Source of the DNA: Phosphitispora fastidiosa
Lineage (GTDB): Bacteria > Bacillota > Thermincolia > Thermincolales > UBA2595
Direction: 5' to 3'
Assembly (NCBI RefSeq): GCF_019008365.1
Contig: NZ_JAHHUL010000013.1
Location: 1 to 64,000, forward strand
Length of the DNA: 64,000 bases
Shown: in pieces, positions 36,998 to 46,666 of the stretch
Numbering within the stretch: position 1 is the stretch's first letter
Layout: every line of letters starts with the position of its first letter
Notes under the pieces: model-generated
Told to the model about the DNA's origin: nothing
Seen by the model: the letters and a program-made list of their open reading frames with translations, nothing else
Database searches by the model: none
Translations under genes and position numbers: made by a program

Positions 36998-37495
36998 TCA
37001 TTTGTTAAGGGCCTTTTTGATGGCCTGTTCCTCTTCACCGGACAAGGGATAATCTGACACACCGTTAGTTACGGGCTTTGCATAGGTACGCGTTTCATTC
37101 CTTCCAAAAAGGCTGCTGATAACCAAACCATCACCCCTGTGATTAAGCAGCGCCACGGCAAAGCTAAGGTCGCTTCCGGTATCGTCAAAAGCATTGTATC
37201 TGACAACACCCACGTTTTGGATGGAATTTTTTGCCATTGTCATAATTTCGGTGTAGGCCTGCCTCACTTCTTCAGTCTTTGCAAGGGAAGCATCCACTTT
37301 GGACATATAGGTGTTTAGCACTTGCTCCAGATCCTGGCCCTGCGCTCCTCTCATCATCACCTTATACCTTTTCATCAGACGGCCTGTTCGAAACAAATTG
37401 ATAAACAATAATAATAAGGACAAGGCCGCAGCAAATAAAGAGATGAGGGTAAGAATTTCATTATTGGACTTAATAACTATAAGGGCTTGTTCCAT
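36998..37495 (-). CDS. DUF4446 family membrane protein
   Basis: 165 residues. One N-terminal membrane segment (SLFAAALSLLLLFINLF), a helical region, then VRYNAFDDTGSDLSFAVALLNHRGDGLVI, the DUF4446 signature. Unknown function; often found near parAB and other origin-proximal genes. GGAGG is 12 bases from the ATG. Confidence 0.82.
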   Translation of the reverse strand: MEQALIVIKSNNEILTLISLFAAALSLLLLFINLFRTGRLMKRYKVMMRGAQGQDLEQVLNTYMSKVDASLAKTEEVRQAYTEIMTMAKNSIQNVGVVRYNAFDDTGSDLSFAVALLNHRGDGLVISSLFGRNETRTYAKPVTNGVSDYPLSGEEEQAIKKALNK

Positions 37496-37602
37496 TTGTT
37501 TGATTCCGCCTCCCCAAAATTGTTAGCCCTATTAATTTTCAACATTTGCCGACAAAATCCTCTTGGCACAAGTTACTTTTCGTATGATATTATTATGTTA
37601 AT

Positions 37603-37631
37603 TTGACAACCTGTTAGCCCTGTATTAAAAT
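37603..37631 (+). promoter_or_regulatory. sigma-A promoter of larE-larB
   Basis: TTGACA (37603-37608), 17-base spacer, TAAAAT (37626-37631), 45 bases upstream of the larE ATG. Confidence 0.75.
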
Positions 37632-37675
37632 GTAAACACATTATTTCGCATGTTTTTCGGAGGTAACATCAGATT

Positions 37676-38503
37676 ATGGCAAATATCCTTTTCCAAAGCT
37701 TGCAGGAACAATTGCTGCATATGGGGGCAGTACTAGTTGCCTTTTCAGGGGGAGTAGACAGCACACTGGTGCTCAAAGCAGCTATAGCAGCGCTGGGGAA
37801 CAGTAATGTCCTTGCTGTTACGGCGGCTTCAGAAATCTATCCTGCAGCTGAAACGGAAAACGCCCGGAAAACAGCGCAGTTTATCGGCGCCAGACACCTT
37901 GTCATTACAACAGAAGAAATGAACAGCAAATTATTTGTCAGCAATCCCCCAAATCGCTGTTATCACTGCAAAACCGCTCTTTTCCAGCGGCTGAAGGGAC
38001 TTGCCGTTGAACATGGTCTCAATTATGTTGTTGACGGTTCAAATGCTGATGATACCACTGACTACCGTCCCGGGACCAGGGCTGCCAAGGAACTTAGTGT
38101 CAGGAGCCCGCTTCAGGAGGCCGGATTTTCAAAAGCTGACATCAGGCAGGTGTGTCGGGACCTTGGTCTGCCCAACTGGGATAAACCGGGGATGCCTTGT
38201 CTTTGCACGAGAATCCCTTATGGACAGGCAATTACAAGTGAAAAGCTGAGGCAGATAGACCAGGCAGAGACATTTATAAGATCCTTAGGGATTAAAGATT
38301 TGAGGGTCAGGCACCATGGCAGCCTGGCTAGGATAGAAGTGCCGTTACACCTTGTCAATAAAATCCTCTTAGAACAAGTGCGCTCAGAAATCCTTAAAGA
38401 GCTTGAGGCTATTGGTTTTAATTATATTTCCCTTGATTTGAAAGGCTTGAGAAGCGGTAGTTTTAATGAGACTCTTTCAGAGGAGATTCGATATGGACAG
38501 TAG
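37676..38503 (+). CDS. larE: sacrificial sulfur transferase LarE
   Basis: 275 residues. PP-loop SGGVDSTL near residue 20; RCYHCKTALF and PCLCTRIPYG, the latter holding the conserved sulfur-donating Cys region. In some LarE proteins several Cys hold an Fe-S cluster instead of one sacrificial Cys; the CxC here may indicate that, which is inference. Adds sulfur to the nickel-pincer nucleotide of lactate racemase-type enzymes. GGAGG 12 bases before the ATG. Confidence 0.93.
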   Translation: MANILFQSLQEQLLHMGAVLVAFSGGVDSTLVLKAAIAALGNSNVLAVTAASEIYPAAETENARKTAQFIGARHLVITTEEMNSKLFVSNPPNRCYHCKTALFQRLKGLAVEHGLNYVVDGSNADDTTDYRPGTRAAKELSVRSPLQEAGFSKADIRQVCRDLGLPNWDKPGMPCLCTRIPYGQAITSEKLRQIDQAETFIRSLGIKDLRVRHHGSLARIEVPLHLVNKILLEQVRSEILKELEAIGFNYISLDLKGLRSGSFNETLSEEIRYGQ

Positions 38504-39251
38504 TTCTTTACGCGACCTGCTTGACCGGCTGAAAAACGGCCAGATAGATACTGATACCGCCCTGGAAAGACTTAAAACGCTTCCTTTCGAAGACATTGGT
38601 TATGCCAAGCTTGACCACCATCGAAGCCTGCGGACCGGCTTTCCTGAAGTCATCTTCTGTGAGGGCAAGACAAGTTTGCAGGTTTCTCAAATTTTCACAA
38701 AACTCGCCAACTGTAACAGCAATGTTCTGGCAACAAGGGCATCCAGAGATGTTTATACTGCCGTAAGCACGGCTTGTCCCAAAGCCCAATATCACGAACT
38801 CGCCCGTTGCATCACCATTGAAAAAGAGACAGTGCAAAAATACATGAGCCCTGTCCTGGTGATGAGCGCAGGCACTGCCGACCTTCCGGCGGCGGAGGAG
38901 GCAGCTGTTACTGCAGAAATAATGGGAGGGAATGTTACCAGGCTTTATGATGTCGGAGTAGCCGGAATTCATCGTCTCTTCAGTCATCATGAGCTAATCA
39001 TGAAAGCCTCTGTAATAATAGTGACAGCTGGAATGGAAGGCGCACTAGCCAGTGTGGTTGCCGGGTTTGTGGATGTACCCGTAATTGCCGTCCCTACCAG
39101 TGTAGGTTATGGAGCCAGTTTTGGAGGCCTAGCAGCGCTTTTGGCTATGCTTAATTCCTGCGCCTCGGGAATTGCGGTTGTTAATATAGATAACGGTTTC
39201 GGAGCTGCTGCGATGGCTATTTCAATTATACGTCTTGCCGAAAAGAATTAA
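38493..39251 (+). CDS. larB: nickel-pincer cofactor carboxylase/hydrolase LarB
   Basis: 252 residues from ATG 38493 with GAGGAG seven bases upstream, overlapping larE by 11 bases. LDHHRSLRTGFPEVIFCEGKT and a PurE-like C-terminal domain (TAGTADLPAAEEA, GMEGALASVVAG). Carboxylates nicotinic acid adenine dinucleotide in the first step to the nickel pincer cofactor. larC, the nickel-inserting enzyme, is not in this window. Confidence 0.93.
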   Translation: MDSSSLRDLLDRLKNGQIDTDTALERLKTLPFEDIGYAKLDHHRSLRTGFPEVIFCEGKTSLQVSQIFTKLANCNSNVLATRASRDVYTAVSTACPKAQYHELARCITIEKETVQKYMSPVLVMSAGTADLPAAEEAAVTAEIMGGNVTRLYDVGVAGIHRLFSHHELIMKASVIIVTAGMEGALASVVAGFVDVPVIAVPTSVGYGASFGGLAALLAMLNSCASGIAVVNIDNGFGAAAMAISIIRLAEKN

Positions 39252-40393
39252 GGCATCTCGGCTATTATTCCTTCAAGAGCATGAAGCGTTTTATCAACAT
39301 CCTCTATTGTGTTATACATAGAAAAGCTGAACCTTACGGCGCCCTGATTAAGGGTGCCGATTGTTTTGTGTGCCTGTGGGGAACAATGCAGGCCGCTGCG
39401 ACAGGCAATATTAAACACCTTGTCAAGGATGAAAGCAATCTCTGAGGAATCCTGGTCTTTGACATTTATTGATACCACCGGAACCTGAAGCATCGGATTA
39501 CCGGGTCCGTAAATCTGTATTTGTTTTAGTTGTTCAAGCCCGTCAAGAAACCGTCTCAGAAGCATGTTTTCATGTTTCCTTATTTCACCGAGCCCTTTTT
39601 CCGTAACAACCCTGACTCCTTCTGCCAAGCCCGCAATGCCTGGAGTATTCGGAGTCCCGCTTTCGAACCTATCCGGCAAATCAGGTGGCTGCTCAAGTGA
39701 CTCAGACTTACTGCCCGTGCCCCCCTGTAACAATGGGATAACTTCCAAACCTTCTCTTATAAAAAGCCCCCCCGTTCCCTGGGGACCGTATAAACCTTTG
39801 TGTCCTGTAAATGCGAGAGCATCAAGATGCAGTCTTTCTACATCGATATCAAGCAGGCCGGCTGTCTGTGCTGCATCTAAAATGAATTTAATACCATGGT
39901 TAGCGGCAATTTCGCCCAGTCTCTCAACCGGCATTATGACACCGTTTACATTGGAGGCATGAAGGACAACTATTGCAGTTGTGTTTTTTCTTATAGCCTT
40001 CTCTACATCCCCAGGGTCCATAATGCCCGCGGGGGAGCACTCTATCTCACTTACTTCTACCCCTTGTCCCTTCAGAAAGTGCAAGGGACGGGCCACCGCA
40101 TTATGTTCCATGGAACTGGTAATAACGTGATTGCCGGGCTTTAGAATGCCTTTCAATACCAGATTCAGAGACTCTGTTGCATTGCCGGTAAAAATTATTC
40201 TTGAAGGATTGTCAACGTTAAATAATTTTGCCAGCAATTCTCGAGCATTGTAAATCAACCGTCCTGCCGCAAGTGACATCTTGTGGCCGCCCCTGCCGGG
40301 GTTGGCGCCGTTATTTCTTATGCAATCAGCAATCGAAGCAACGGTTTGCTCAGGTTTAGGCCAGGTTGTAGCCGCATTATCCAAATATATCAT
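39248..40393 (-). CDS. cysteine desulfurase-like class V aminotransferase
   Basis: 381 residues. YLDNAATTWPKP at the N-terminus, FTGHKGLYGPQG with the PLP lysine, and CRSGLHCSPQAHKTIG carrying the persulfide Cys. Matches the Firmicute EF2568-type desulfurase subfamily, which supplies sulfur for cofactors; the acceptor is unknown, and LarE nearby is a tempting but unproven partner. Start ATG at 40393 or 40396 after GGAGGTAT. Ends four bases inside larB, tail to tail. Confidence 0.87.
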   Translation of the reverse strand: MIYLDNAATTWPKPEQTVASIADCIRNNGANPGRGGHKMSLAAGRLIYNARELLAKLFNVDNPSRIIFTGNATESLNLVLKGILKPGNHVITSSMEHNAVARPLHFLKGQGVEVSEIECSPAGIMDPGDVEKAIRKNTTAIVVLHASNVNGVIMPVERLGEIAANHGIKFILDAAQTAGLLDIDVERLHLDALAFTGHKGLYGPQGTGGLFIREGLEVIPLLQGGTGSKSESLEQPPDLPDRFESGTPNTPGIAGLAEGVRVVTEKGLGEIRKHENMLLRRFLDGLEQLKQIQIYGPGNPMLQVPVVSINVKDQDSSEIAFILDKVFNIACRSGLHCSPQAHKTIGTLNQGAVRFSFSMYNTIEDVDKTLHALEGIIAEMP

Positions 40394-40430
40394 CATATAC
40401 CTCCACACGAGACCCGGTAATCCCTTAACC

Positions 40431-40460
40431 AAAGCAACCACCCGTACGGGTGGTTGCTTT
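40431..40460. terminator. 30-bp perfect palindrome, likely terminator of parAB
   Basis: AAAGCAACCACCCGT followed by its exact complement ACGGGTGGTTGCTTT. It lies between the parB stop and the desulfurase start. The minus-strand T-tract is short, so termination efficiency is uncertain; on the plus strand it is followed by TTAACTTTTG. Confidence 0.6.
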
Positions 40461-40467
40461 TAACTTT

Positions 40468-40483
40468 TGTTTCACGTGAAACA
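40468..40483. other. parS: parS centromere site 1
   Basis: Perfect TGTTTCACGTGAAACA, the Spo0J/ParB-binding consensus, 30 bases from the parB stop. Confidence 0.97.
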
Positions 40484-40495
40484 AAAGGGTTTTAT

Positions 40496-40511
40496 TGTTT
40501 CACGTGAAACA
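40496..40511. other. parS: parS centromere site 2
   Basis: Second perfect TGTTTCACGTGAAACA, 28 bp centre to centre from the first, with two bases before the parB stop. Confidence 0.97.
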
Positions 40512-40513
40512 AT

Positions 40514-41377
40514 TTAAAGCTCAACATCCCCTAACAACAGCTCTATAAGTCTCTGTAATTCCTCTTCACCATAATAATCTATCTCTATTGACCCTTTTTT
40601 ATTCCTATCCTTAATTTGAACCTTGGTGCTGAATCTGGTCTTTAACCGCTGTTCAATTTCGTTTAATATCGGATCCTCCACAGGTCCGTACGACTTTTTA
40701 CCTTTCTTGGCCTGCACCATGTCTTGAACGGTCTTCTCAGTCTGTCTGACCGACAAGCCCTGTTTAATAATTTTTTCTGCCAGCGCTTCCTGTTCTCTTT
40801 CTTTTTGAATGCTCAAAAGAGCTCTGGCATGTCCCGCGGAAATTTTGCCATATGAAACAAGCTCCCTTAATCTCTTTGGGAGTGCCAGCAGCCTTAAAGT
40901 GTTGGCTATGAAAGGCCTGCTTTTACCTACCCTGTTAGAAAGCTCCTCCTGGGTAAGGCCAAATTGGTCAATTAGTGTTTTGTACGCAGAAGCCTCTTCA
41001 ATCGGGTTTAAATCTTCTCTTTGGATGTTTTCAATGAGAGCTATTTCTGTTGTTTCTTTTTCATCAAGGTCCTTAATTATAGCAGGAATGTTCTTTATCC
41101 CTATTTTCCGGCAGGCTCTCCATCTTCTTTCTCCTGCCACTATCTCATAAATCCCGATACCTGTTTTTCGTACTATTATCGGCTGAACTACTCCGTGCTC
41201 CTTTATGGACGAAGCAAGCTCATTGAGTTTTTCATCATCAAATACTGTTCTGGGCTGCTTCTGATTAACCCTTATGTCTGCTATTGGAATCTCAATAACT
41301 TTTCCTATTTCACTGGTATCATCTTTTGTGCCAGGTAATAATGCCTGCAGGCCTTTACCAAGTCCCCTTTTACTCAA
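40514..41377 (-). CDS. parB: chromosome partitioning protein ParB/Spo0J
   Basis: 287 residues. N-terminal RGLGKGLQALLP, the CTP-binding GERRWRA box, IENIQREDLNPIEEA and a helix-turn-helix near 130-170; a C-terminal dimerisation domain ends the protein. Binds parS and spreads with CTP. Overlaps parA by eight bases. Two parS sites lie immediately downstream. Confidence 0.98.
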   Translation of the reverse strand: MSKRGLGKGLQALLPGTKDDTSEIGKVIEIPIADIRVNQKQPRTVFDDEKLNELASSIKEHGVVQPIIVRKTGIGIYEIVAGERRWRACRKIGIKNIPAIIKDLDEKETTEIALIENIQREDLNPIEEASAYKTLIDQFGLTQEELSNRVGKSRPFIANTLRLLALPKRLRELVSYGKISAGHARALLSIQKEREQEALAEKIIKQGLSVRQTEKTVQDMVQAKKGKKSYGPVEDPILNEIEQRLKTRFSTKVQIKDRNKKGSIEIDYYGEEELQRLIELLLGDVEL

Positions 41378-42131
41378 TTCCTGTCACTTCCTTCGCCAGT
41401 TCCTGATAAACTTCTGCTCCTCTGGACCTGGGGTCATAAATAATAATTGGTTTCCCATGACTTGGAGCTTCACTGAGCCTAACATTTCTCGGAATAATAG
41501 TGCTGTAAACCTTGTTTTTAAAATAAGACTTTACCTCCTCGACCACCTGTATAGAAAGGTTAGTCCTGGCATCAAACATTGTCAGCAGCACACCTTCAAT
41601 TTCCAATCCGCCGTTAAGGTGCTTCTTAATGAGTTCTATGGTGTTCATTAATTGTCCAAGTCCCTCTAAAGCATAATACTCGCACTGAATTGGAATCAAA
41701 ATGGAATCTGCTGCGGTAAGGGCATTTATTGTCAATAGTCCAAGAGACGGGGGGCAATCAATAAAAATGTATTCGTATTTGTCCCTGATATTTTGTATGG
41801 CCTTTTTCAATTTTACTTCTCTGGAAATTGCAGTAACCAGTTCAATCTCCGCACCCGCTAACTGTATTGTTGCAGGCACTACTTCCAATCCTTCAATTTC
41901 AACTTTACATGTAACGCTCTCAACAGGAAGGCTGTTAATTAATACATCATAGATACAATAAGTTAGGCTGTTTTTGTCCAGCCCCAGTCCACTTGAAGCA
42001 TTGCCCTGTGGGTCAATGTCTATTAACAGCACTTTCTTCCCCTGCGCCGCAACACAAGCGGCAAGATTAACAGCAGTGGTTGTTTTGGCTACACCGCCTT
42101 TTTGGTTTGCAACCGCAATGACCCGTCCCAT
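41370..42131 (-). CDS. parA: chromosome partitioning ATPase ParA/Soj
   Basis: 253 residues from ATG 42131 (GRVIAVANQKGGV). Deviant Walker A reads KGGVAKTTT, with Ala instead of the more usual Gly before the second Lys. DIDPQGNASSGLG and DCPPSLGLLT follow. A GTG at 42179 gives 16 more residues, and neither start has a strong ribosome-binding site. Works with ParB-parS in origin segregation. Confidence 0.96.
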   Translation of the reverse strand: MGRVIAVANQKGGVAKTTTAVNLAACVAAQGKKVLLIDIDPQGNASSGLGLDKNSLTYCIYDVLINSLPVESVTCKVEIEGLEVVPATIQLAGAEIELVTAISREVKLKKAIQNIRDKYEYIFIDCPPSLGLLTINALTAADSILIPIQCEYYALEGLGQLMNTIELIKKHLNGGLEIEGVLLTMFDARTNLSIQVVEEVKSYFKNKVYSTIIPRNVRLSEAPSHGKPIIIYDPRSRGAEVYQELAKEVTGIE

Positions 42132-42512
42132 CCCTTTTACACCATCCAATCTTAACCCTGTTTTATCTCTTAATTCCACATGATATTTTTAATTTCCTTC
42201 ATATTTCATTTTATAATTTAATTATAACAGCTTTTTGTCAGCTTTCTGCAAATTTCTATATAAAACTTCATTACGCTCAATACCCCACCATTACCATTTA
42301 TTTACATCGCTGCCGATTGTGTCATTTTTCCCTTTTGAGCAGGATACCCCACTGATAAAGGCTTTACCCTTAACCCCGTCTAATTGAGGCATTATATGGC
42401 AATTTAGCGCGGGAACACACGTTCGCTCAAAGGCACTTTATTTGTGCTGCTAAAAAGGGTGTATCCCTCTATAAAGTTAGGATACACCACCTCAAAATCA
42501 GTTAAGCTTTTT
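42132..42512. other. intergenic region parA-rsmG
   Basis: About 330-380 bases between the two genes, with no gene I accept (the position often held by noc in Bacillus is empty). It contains the rsmG terminator and the parA promoter region; no strong -10/-35 pair was confirmed. Confidence 0.6.
42451..42488 (-). terminator. intrinsic terminator of the mnmE-mnmG-rsmG operon
   Basis: GGTGTATCC/GGATACACC stem (42458-42488) followed on the minus strand by CTTTTTA. It lies 25 bases after the rsmG stop. Confidence 0.8.
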
Positions 42513-43256
42513 TTAGGAAAGAGGTCTTTTTTCAGGCATGCCTGCCTTTCTGGGATACTTCTCAGGGGTGGACGCAACCTTTTCAATAATTACAATAAAG
42601 CGACTCTGCTCCATACCCGGAAGCTTAACATCTTTTACTTCTGTAATCCTGCCTCCTAAAATGTTGACAGCCTTTTCGCCTTCTTTAATCTCTTCATTGA
42701 CGTTTGGTCCTTTATAGGCGATAAAAATTCCATTTACCTTTACAAAGGGCAGACAGTATTCGGACAATACAGCCAAACCGGAAACTGCCCGCGAAACAGC
42801 TATATCATAACTTTCCCTGTATCCCTGTTGCTGCCCGAAATCTTCAGCTCTGCCATGTACCGGATTGATATTGTCCAATCTCAGTTCAATAATCAGGTGT
42901 TCTAAAAACTGCACCCTTTTTTTTAAAGAATCCAGCAGAACTACATTTGTTTTTTGCAGAAACTCATTTTCCCGGAAAGCTATTTTTAGCGGTATCCCAG
43001 GGAAACCGGCCCCTGTACCTACATCGATAACCTTACTGGGTTTTCTTTCGATGATCAATGGAAGAGGAGCTATGCTGTCCAGAAAGTGCTTTTTAATTAC
43101 TTCTTCAGGCTTCACGATCGCAGTAAGATTGAATTTTTTATTCCACTCCAGAAGAATCTTGAGATACCTAAAATAAAGTTCTACTTCCACTTTTGTCAGG
43201 GATATTCCAAGCGCTTTCGACCCGTCATATAATATACCTTCAAGCATCTCTTGCAT
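42513..43256 (-). CDS. rsmG: 16S rRNA m7G527 methyltransferase
   Basis: 247 residues. SAM motif DVGTGAGFPGIPL near residue 75 and WNKKFNLTAI. Methylates 16S rRNA near the decoding centre. GGAGG inside the mnmG 3' end is nine bases before the ATG. Confidence 0.97.
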   Translation of the reverse strand: MQEMLEGILYDGSKALGISLTKVEVELYFRYLKILLEWNKKFNLTAIVKPEEVIKKHFLDSIAPLPLIIERKPSKVIDVGTGAGFPGIPLKIAFRENEFLQKTNVVLLDSLKKRVQFLEHLIIELRLDNINPVHGRAEDFGQQQGYRESYDIAVSRAVSGLAVLSEYCLPFVKVNGIFIAYKGPNVNEEIKEGEKAVNILGGRITEVKDVKLPGMEQSRFIVIIEKVASTPEKYPRKAGMPEKRPLS

Positions 43257-43260
43257 TTTT

Positions 43261-45150
43261 TCAGTCCTCCACAGCCATTTTTCTGTTTTTCTGTTCTATA
43301 TGTACCAGAAGAACCGAAATGTCTGCCGGTGAGACTCCCGAGATTCTTGATGCTTGTCCGACAGAACCAGGCTTTATAACAGAAAGTTTTTGTTTTGCTT
43401 CATTTGAAAGACCATTAATATTTTCGTATTCCACCCATTCCGGTATCCTTTTGTTTTCCATTTTAGCAAACCGTTCCACCTGTTCCATTTGTCTTTTTAT
43501 ATAGCCTTCATATTTTATCTGAATGTCAACCTGTTCTACTACTTCTTCAGGAAGAAGCGGAAATTCATCCATTAGCTGTTGAAGTTCTCTGTACTCAAGC
43601 TCTGGCCTTTTCAACAGATCAATTACTTTTATGTTTTGGCGTATTTCGGTGCTGCCCTTGTCGACAAGATATTTCTGTACGTTGTTGTTTACTGCTATAG
43701 TGGTTTTACGCAACCTTTCTTTTTCATTTTCAATCATAGACCTCTTTTCACTGAAAACCCGATAACGCTCTTCGTTTATCAGCCCTATCCTGTATCCTAA
43801 CTCAGTAAGCCTCAGGTCAGCATTATCCTGCCTCAGAAGGAGTCTGTATTCCGCTCTTGAGGTCATAATGCGGTAGGGTTCATTCGTCCCTTTTGTGACC
43901 AGATCATCAATAAGTACACCTATATATGCATCAGACCGCTTTAATATAAGCGGTTCTTTTCCACTTACATAACATGCTGCATTAATACCGGCAACAATAC
44001 CCTGGGCAGCTGCCTCCTCATATCCTGAGGTGCCATTTATCTGTCCTGCAGAGAAAAGCCCGCTGATAAGCTTGCTTTCCAGGGTAAGCTTTAGCTGGGT
44101 AGGGGGCAGGTAATCATATTCAATAGCATAACCTATTCTCATAATTTGAGCATTCTCAAGGCCTGGAATAGTCCGCAGCATCTTAATCTGGACCTCCTCA
44201 GGCAAACTTGTAGAGAATCCCTGAACATACATTTCTTTGGTATCCAAACCCTCTGGTTCTAAAAATATCTGGTGACTGGATTTGTCAGCAAATCTCACCA
44301 CTTTGGTTTCAATTGAGGGGCAATAACGCGGGCCTACCCCTTCAATTTTTCCACTGTACAATGGTGAACGATGCAAGTTTTCTCTGATCACCTTATGTGT
44401 TTGTTCACTTGTATATGTAAGCCAGCAGGGAACCTGCTCCCGTGGAACAATCTGCCCTATAAATGAAAACCGCTGCGGATTATCATCTCCTGGCTGAATT
44501 ATCATTTTGGAAAAATCAACTGAATCCCGATGTATCCTCGGCGGAGTTCCTGTTTTAAACCTTGCCAGCTCCAGCCCGGCTTCCTTTAAACTGTCAGTGA
44601 GTTTAAGAGAGGGCTCCTGTCCATTGGGTCCGCCGCTGTATGCCGTATCGCCAATTATGATTTTACCTTTCAGAAAGGTACCTGCTGTTACGATAACAGT
44701 TCTGGAATAAAAAACAGCCCCATTTCTTGTGATGATGCCCTTTATCCTGTTACCCTTCACCAAGACCTTTTCAACCATAGCCTGTTTCAGGTCCAGACCT
44801 TCCTGATTTTCCAGCACCGCCTTCATCCTGGCCTGGTACGCCTGCTTATCAGCCTGTGCCCGCAGCGCATGTACTGCCGGACCTTTTCCCGTATTCAGCA
44901 TTCTTACCTGGATATTTGTGTGATCAATATTAATACCCATTTCTCCCCCCAGGGCGTCAATCTCCCTAACCAGATGGCCCTTGGCCGGTCCTCCTACAGC
45001 GGGGTTGCAAGGCATAAAAGCCACATTCTCCAGGTTTAGCGTCAATACCAGGGTACGACAACCCATCCTTGCTGCGGCCAGCGCAGCCTCACAACCTGCA
45101 TGGCCTGTACCTATAACGATTACATCATAATCTCCAGCGTGATATTCCAT
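43261..45150 (-). CDS. mnmG: tRNA uridine 5-carboxymethylaminomethyl modification enzyme MnmG
   Basis: 629 residues. FAD-binding [27 protein letters not shown] and the C-terminal helical domain with YEGYIKRQ. Acts with MnmE on wobble uridine 34. AGGAGG precedes the ATG. Ten bases after mnmE. Confidence 0.98.
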   Translation of the reverse strand: MEYHAGDYDVIVIGTGHAGCEAALAAARMGCRTLVLTLNLENVAFMPCNPAVGGPAKGHLVREIDALGGEMGINIDHTNIQVRMLNTGKGPAVHALRAQADKQAYQARMKAVLENQEGLDLKQAMVEKVLVKGNRIKGIITRNGAVFYSRTVIVTAGTFLKGKIIIGDTAYSGGPNGQEPSLKLTDSLKEAGLELARFKTGTPPRIHRDSVDFSKMIIQPGDDNPQRFSFIGQIVPREQVPCWLTYTSEQTHKVIRENLHRSPLYSGKIEGVGPRYCPSIETKVVRFADKSSHQIFLEPEGLDTKEMYVQGFSTSLPEEVQIKMLRTIPGLENAQIMRIGYAIEYDYLPPTQLKLTLESKLISGLFSAGQINGTSGYEEAAAQGIVAGINAACYVSGKEPLILKRSDAYIGVLIDDLVTKGTNEPYRIMTSRAEYRLLLRQDNADLRLTELGYRIGLINEERYRVFSEKRSMIENEKERLRKTTIAVNNNVQKYLVDKGSTEIRQNIKVIDLLKRPELEYRELQQLMDEFPLLPEEVVEQVDIQIKYEGYIKRQMEQVERFAKMENKRIPEWVEYENINGLSNEAKQKLSVIKPGSVGQASRISGVSPADISVLLVHIEQKNRKMAVED

Positions 45151-45159
45151 AATATCCTC

Positions 45160-46551
45160 CTATTTTCCAATACAAAACTGGCTGAAAATTTGATCTAAAA
45201 TGTCTTCACTTACAGTCTCACCGGTTATTTCACCGAGTGCTTCCCAGGCAGCCTTTAAGTCTATGGCGACACAATCAACAGGCATGTCAGCATTGATTGT
45301 GTTTACTGCCTCTTCCAGACTATGTTGAACCAGTTCCAGGGAATTTTTATGTCTGATGTTTGTAATCATCACATCATCCTGTACAAAGACTCTTCCCGCA
45401 TATACCAGTTGTTCGATTTTTTCTTCCAGGGCTTCCAGTCCTTCACCTGTTACCAGAGACATTTCCACGATATCTTTTGGTCCAACAAATCCTTTAATTT
45501 CCGAAAAATCAATTTCCAAAAAATCCGATTGCTTTTTTAAATCAGTTTTATTTATAATTACCAAGGAATTTTTATTTTTCATAAGCTTAATAATTTCCCT
45601 GTCTTCTTCAGTTAAACCGGTAGAAGCATCTGTCATGAAAAGTACCAGATCTGCTCCGATAAACATTTCTTTGGACCTTTCAACGCCCATTTTTTCGACG
45701 TAGTCCTCAGTCTCTCTAATGCCAGCCGTGTCCACAAGTTTCAGGGGGATACCCCTGATGCTTACAACCTCTTCTATTATATCCCTGGTAGTACCGGGGA
45801 CATCTGTAACTATAGCCCTTTTTTCCCGTAACAGGGCATTCAGCAGTGAAGATTTTCCTACATTTGGTTTGCCAATAATGACCGTTTTTATACCTTCGCG
45901 AAGTATTTTTCCCGTATCTGCTGTCTCAATCAACTTCCTTATATCTCCCAATACTTCTCCAAGTTTTTTTCTAATTTTGGTTACGGTAATTTCTTCAATA
46001 TTATCTTCCGGAAAATCGATTCCGGCCTCAATATGTGCAATTAACTCTAATAGCTGACTACGCATAAATCTGATGTTCTCTGAAAGGGTCCCTGCCAGTT
46101 GACCAACAGCAACCTGCAGACTCTTCTCAGTTTTTGCGTTAATTAGGTCAATTATAGATTCAGCCTGGGCCAGGTCAATCCTTCCATTCAAAAATGCCCT
46201 TTTACTGAATTCTCCAGGCTCAGCCAGCCGGGCTCCCTCTTTTAAAACTATTTCCATTACCTTTCTAACCGCGACAACTCCGCCATGACAATTTATTTCC
46301 ACAACATCCTCAGCTGTAAAGCTTTTTGGGGCCCTCATAATTGAAACCAATACTTCATCAATAACTTCTTCATTCCTGTTAATTATGTGCCCATAACTGA
46401 TACTAAAGGCAGGAGCTTCGGTAAGTTTCCTTTTTTTGCCCCGGAATATGCTCTCTGCGATCATAACAGCTTTTTTGCCGCTCAGCCTTACTATTCCTAT
46501 TCCAGCAGAGCCTATTGGGGTTGATATCGCCGCTATAGTATCCTCTATCAC
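45160..46551 (-). CDS. mnmE: tRNA modification GTPase MnmE
   Basis: 463 residues from a GTG at 46551 (IEDTIAAISTP). The frame is open to an ATG at 46566, but that ATG contains the GGAGG ribosome-binding site. G1 GKPNVGKSS, DTAGIRETED and the C-terminal CIGK that activates the substrate. Partner of MnmG. A TTG at 46554 is a second candidate start. Confidence 0.96.
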   Translation of the reverse strand: MIEDTIAAISTPIGSAGIGIVRLSGKKAVMIAESIFRGKKRKLTEAPAFSISYGHIINRNEEVIDEVLVSIMRAPKSFTAEDVVEINCHGGVVAVRKVMEIVLKEGARLAEPGEFSKRAFLNGRIDLAQAESIIDLINAKTEKSLQVAVGQLAGTLSENIRFMRSQLLELIAHIEAGIDFPEDNIEEITVTKIRKKLGEVLGDIRKLIETADTGKILREGIKTVIIGKPNVGKSSLLNALLREKRAIVTDVPGTTRDIIEEVVSIRGIPLKLVDTAGIRETEDYVEKMGVERSKEMFIGADLVLFMTDASTGLTEEDREIIKLMKNKNSLVIINKTDLKKQSDFLEIDFSEIKGFVGPKDIVEMSLVTGEGLEALEEKIEQLVYAGRVFVQDDVMITNIRHKNSLELVQHSLEEAVNTINADMPVDCVAIDLKAAWEALGEITGETVSEDILDQIFSQFCIGK

Positions 46552-46601
46552 CAAAGCCACCTCCATAATAAAAGTTGCTTCACTCAGTTACTTCACTTTA
46601 T

Positions 46602-46635
46602 AAAAACCCAGTAATATTAGTTATTACTGGGTTTT
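46602..46635 (-). terminator. intrinsic terminator downstream of jag
   Basis: AAAACCCAGTAATA/TATTACTGGGTTTT stem followed on the minus strand by TTTTTAT. It separates the jag-yidC-rnpA-rpmH operon from mnmE. Confidence 0.9.
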
Positions 46636-46666
46636 AACAATTTTATTATATGTTTTGGAAGGCAAT

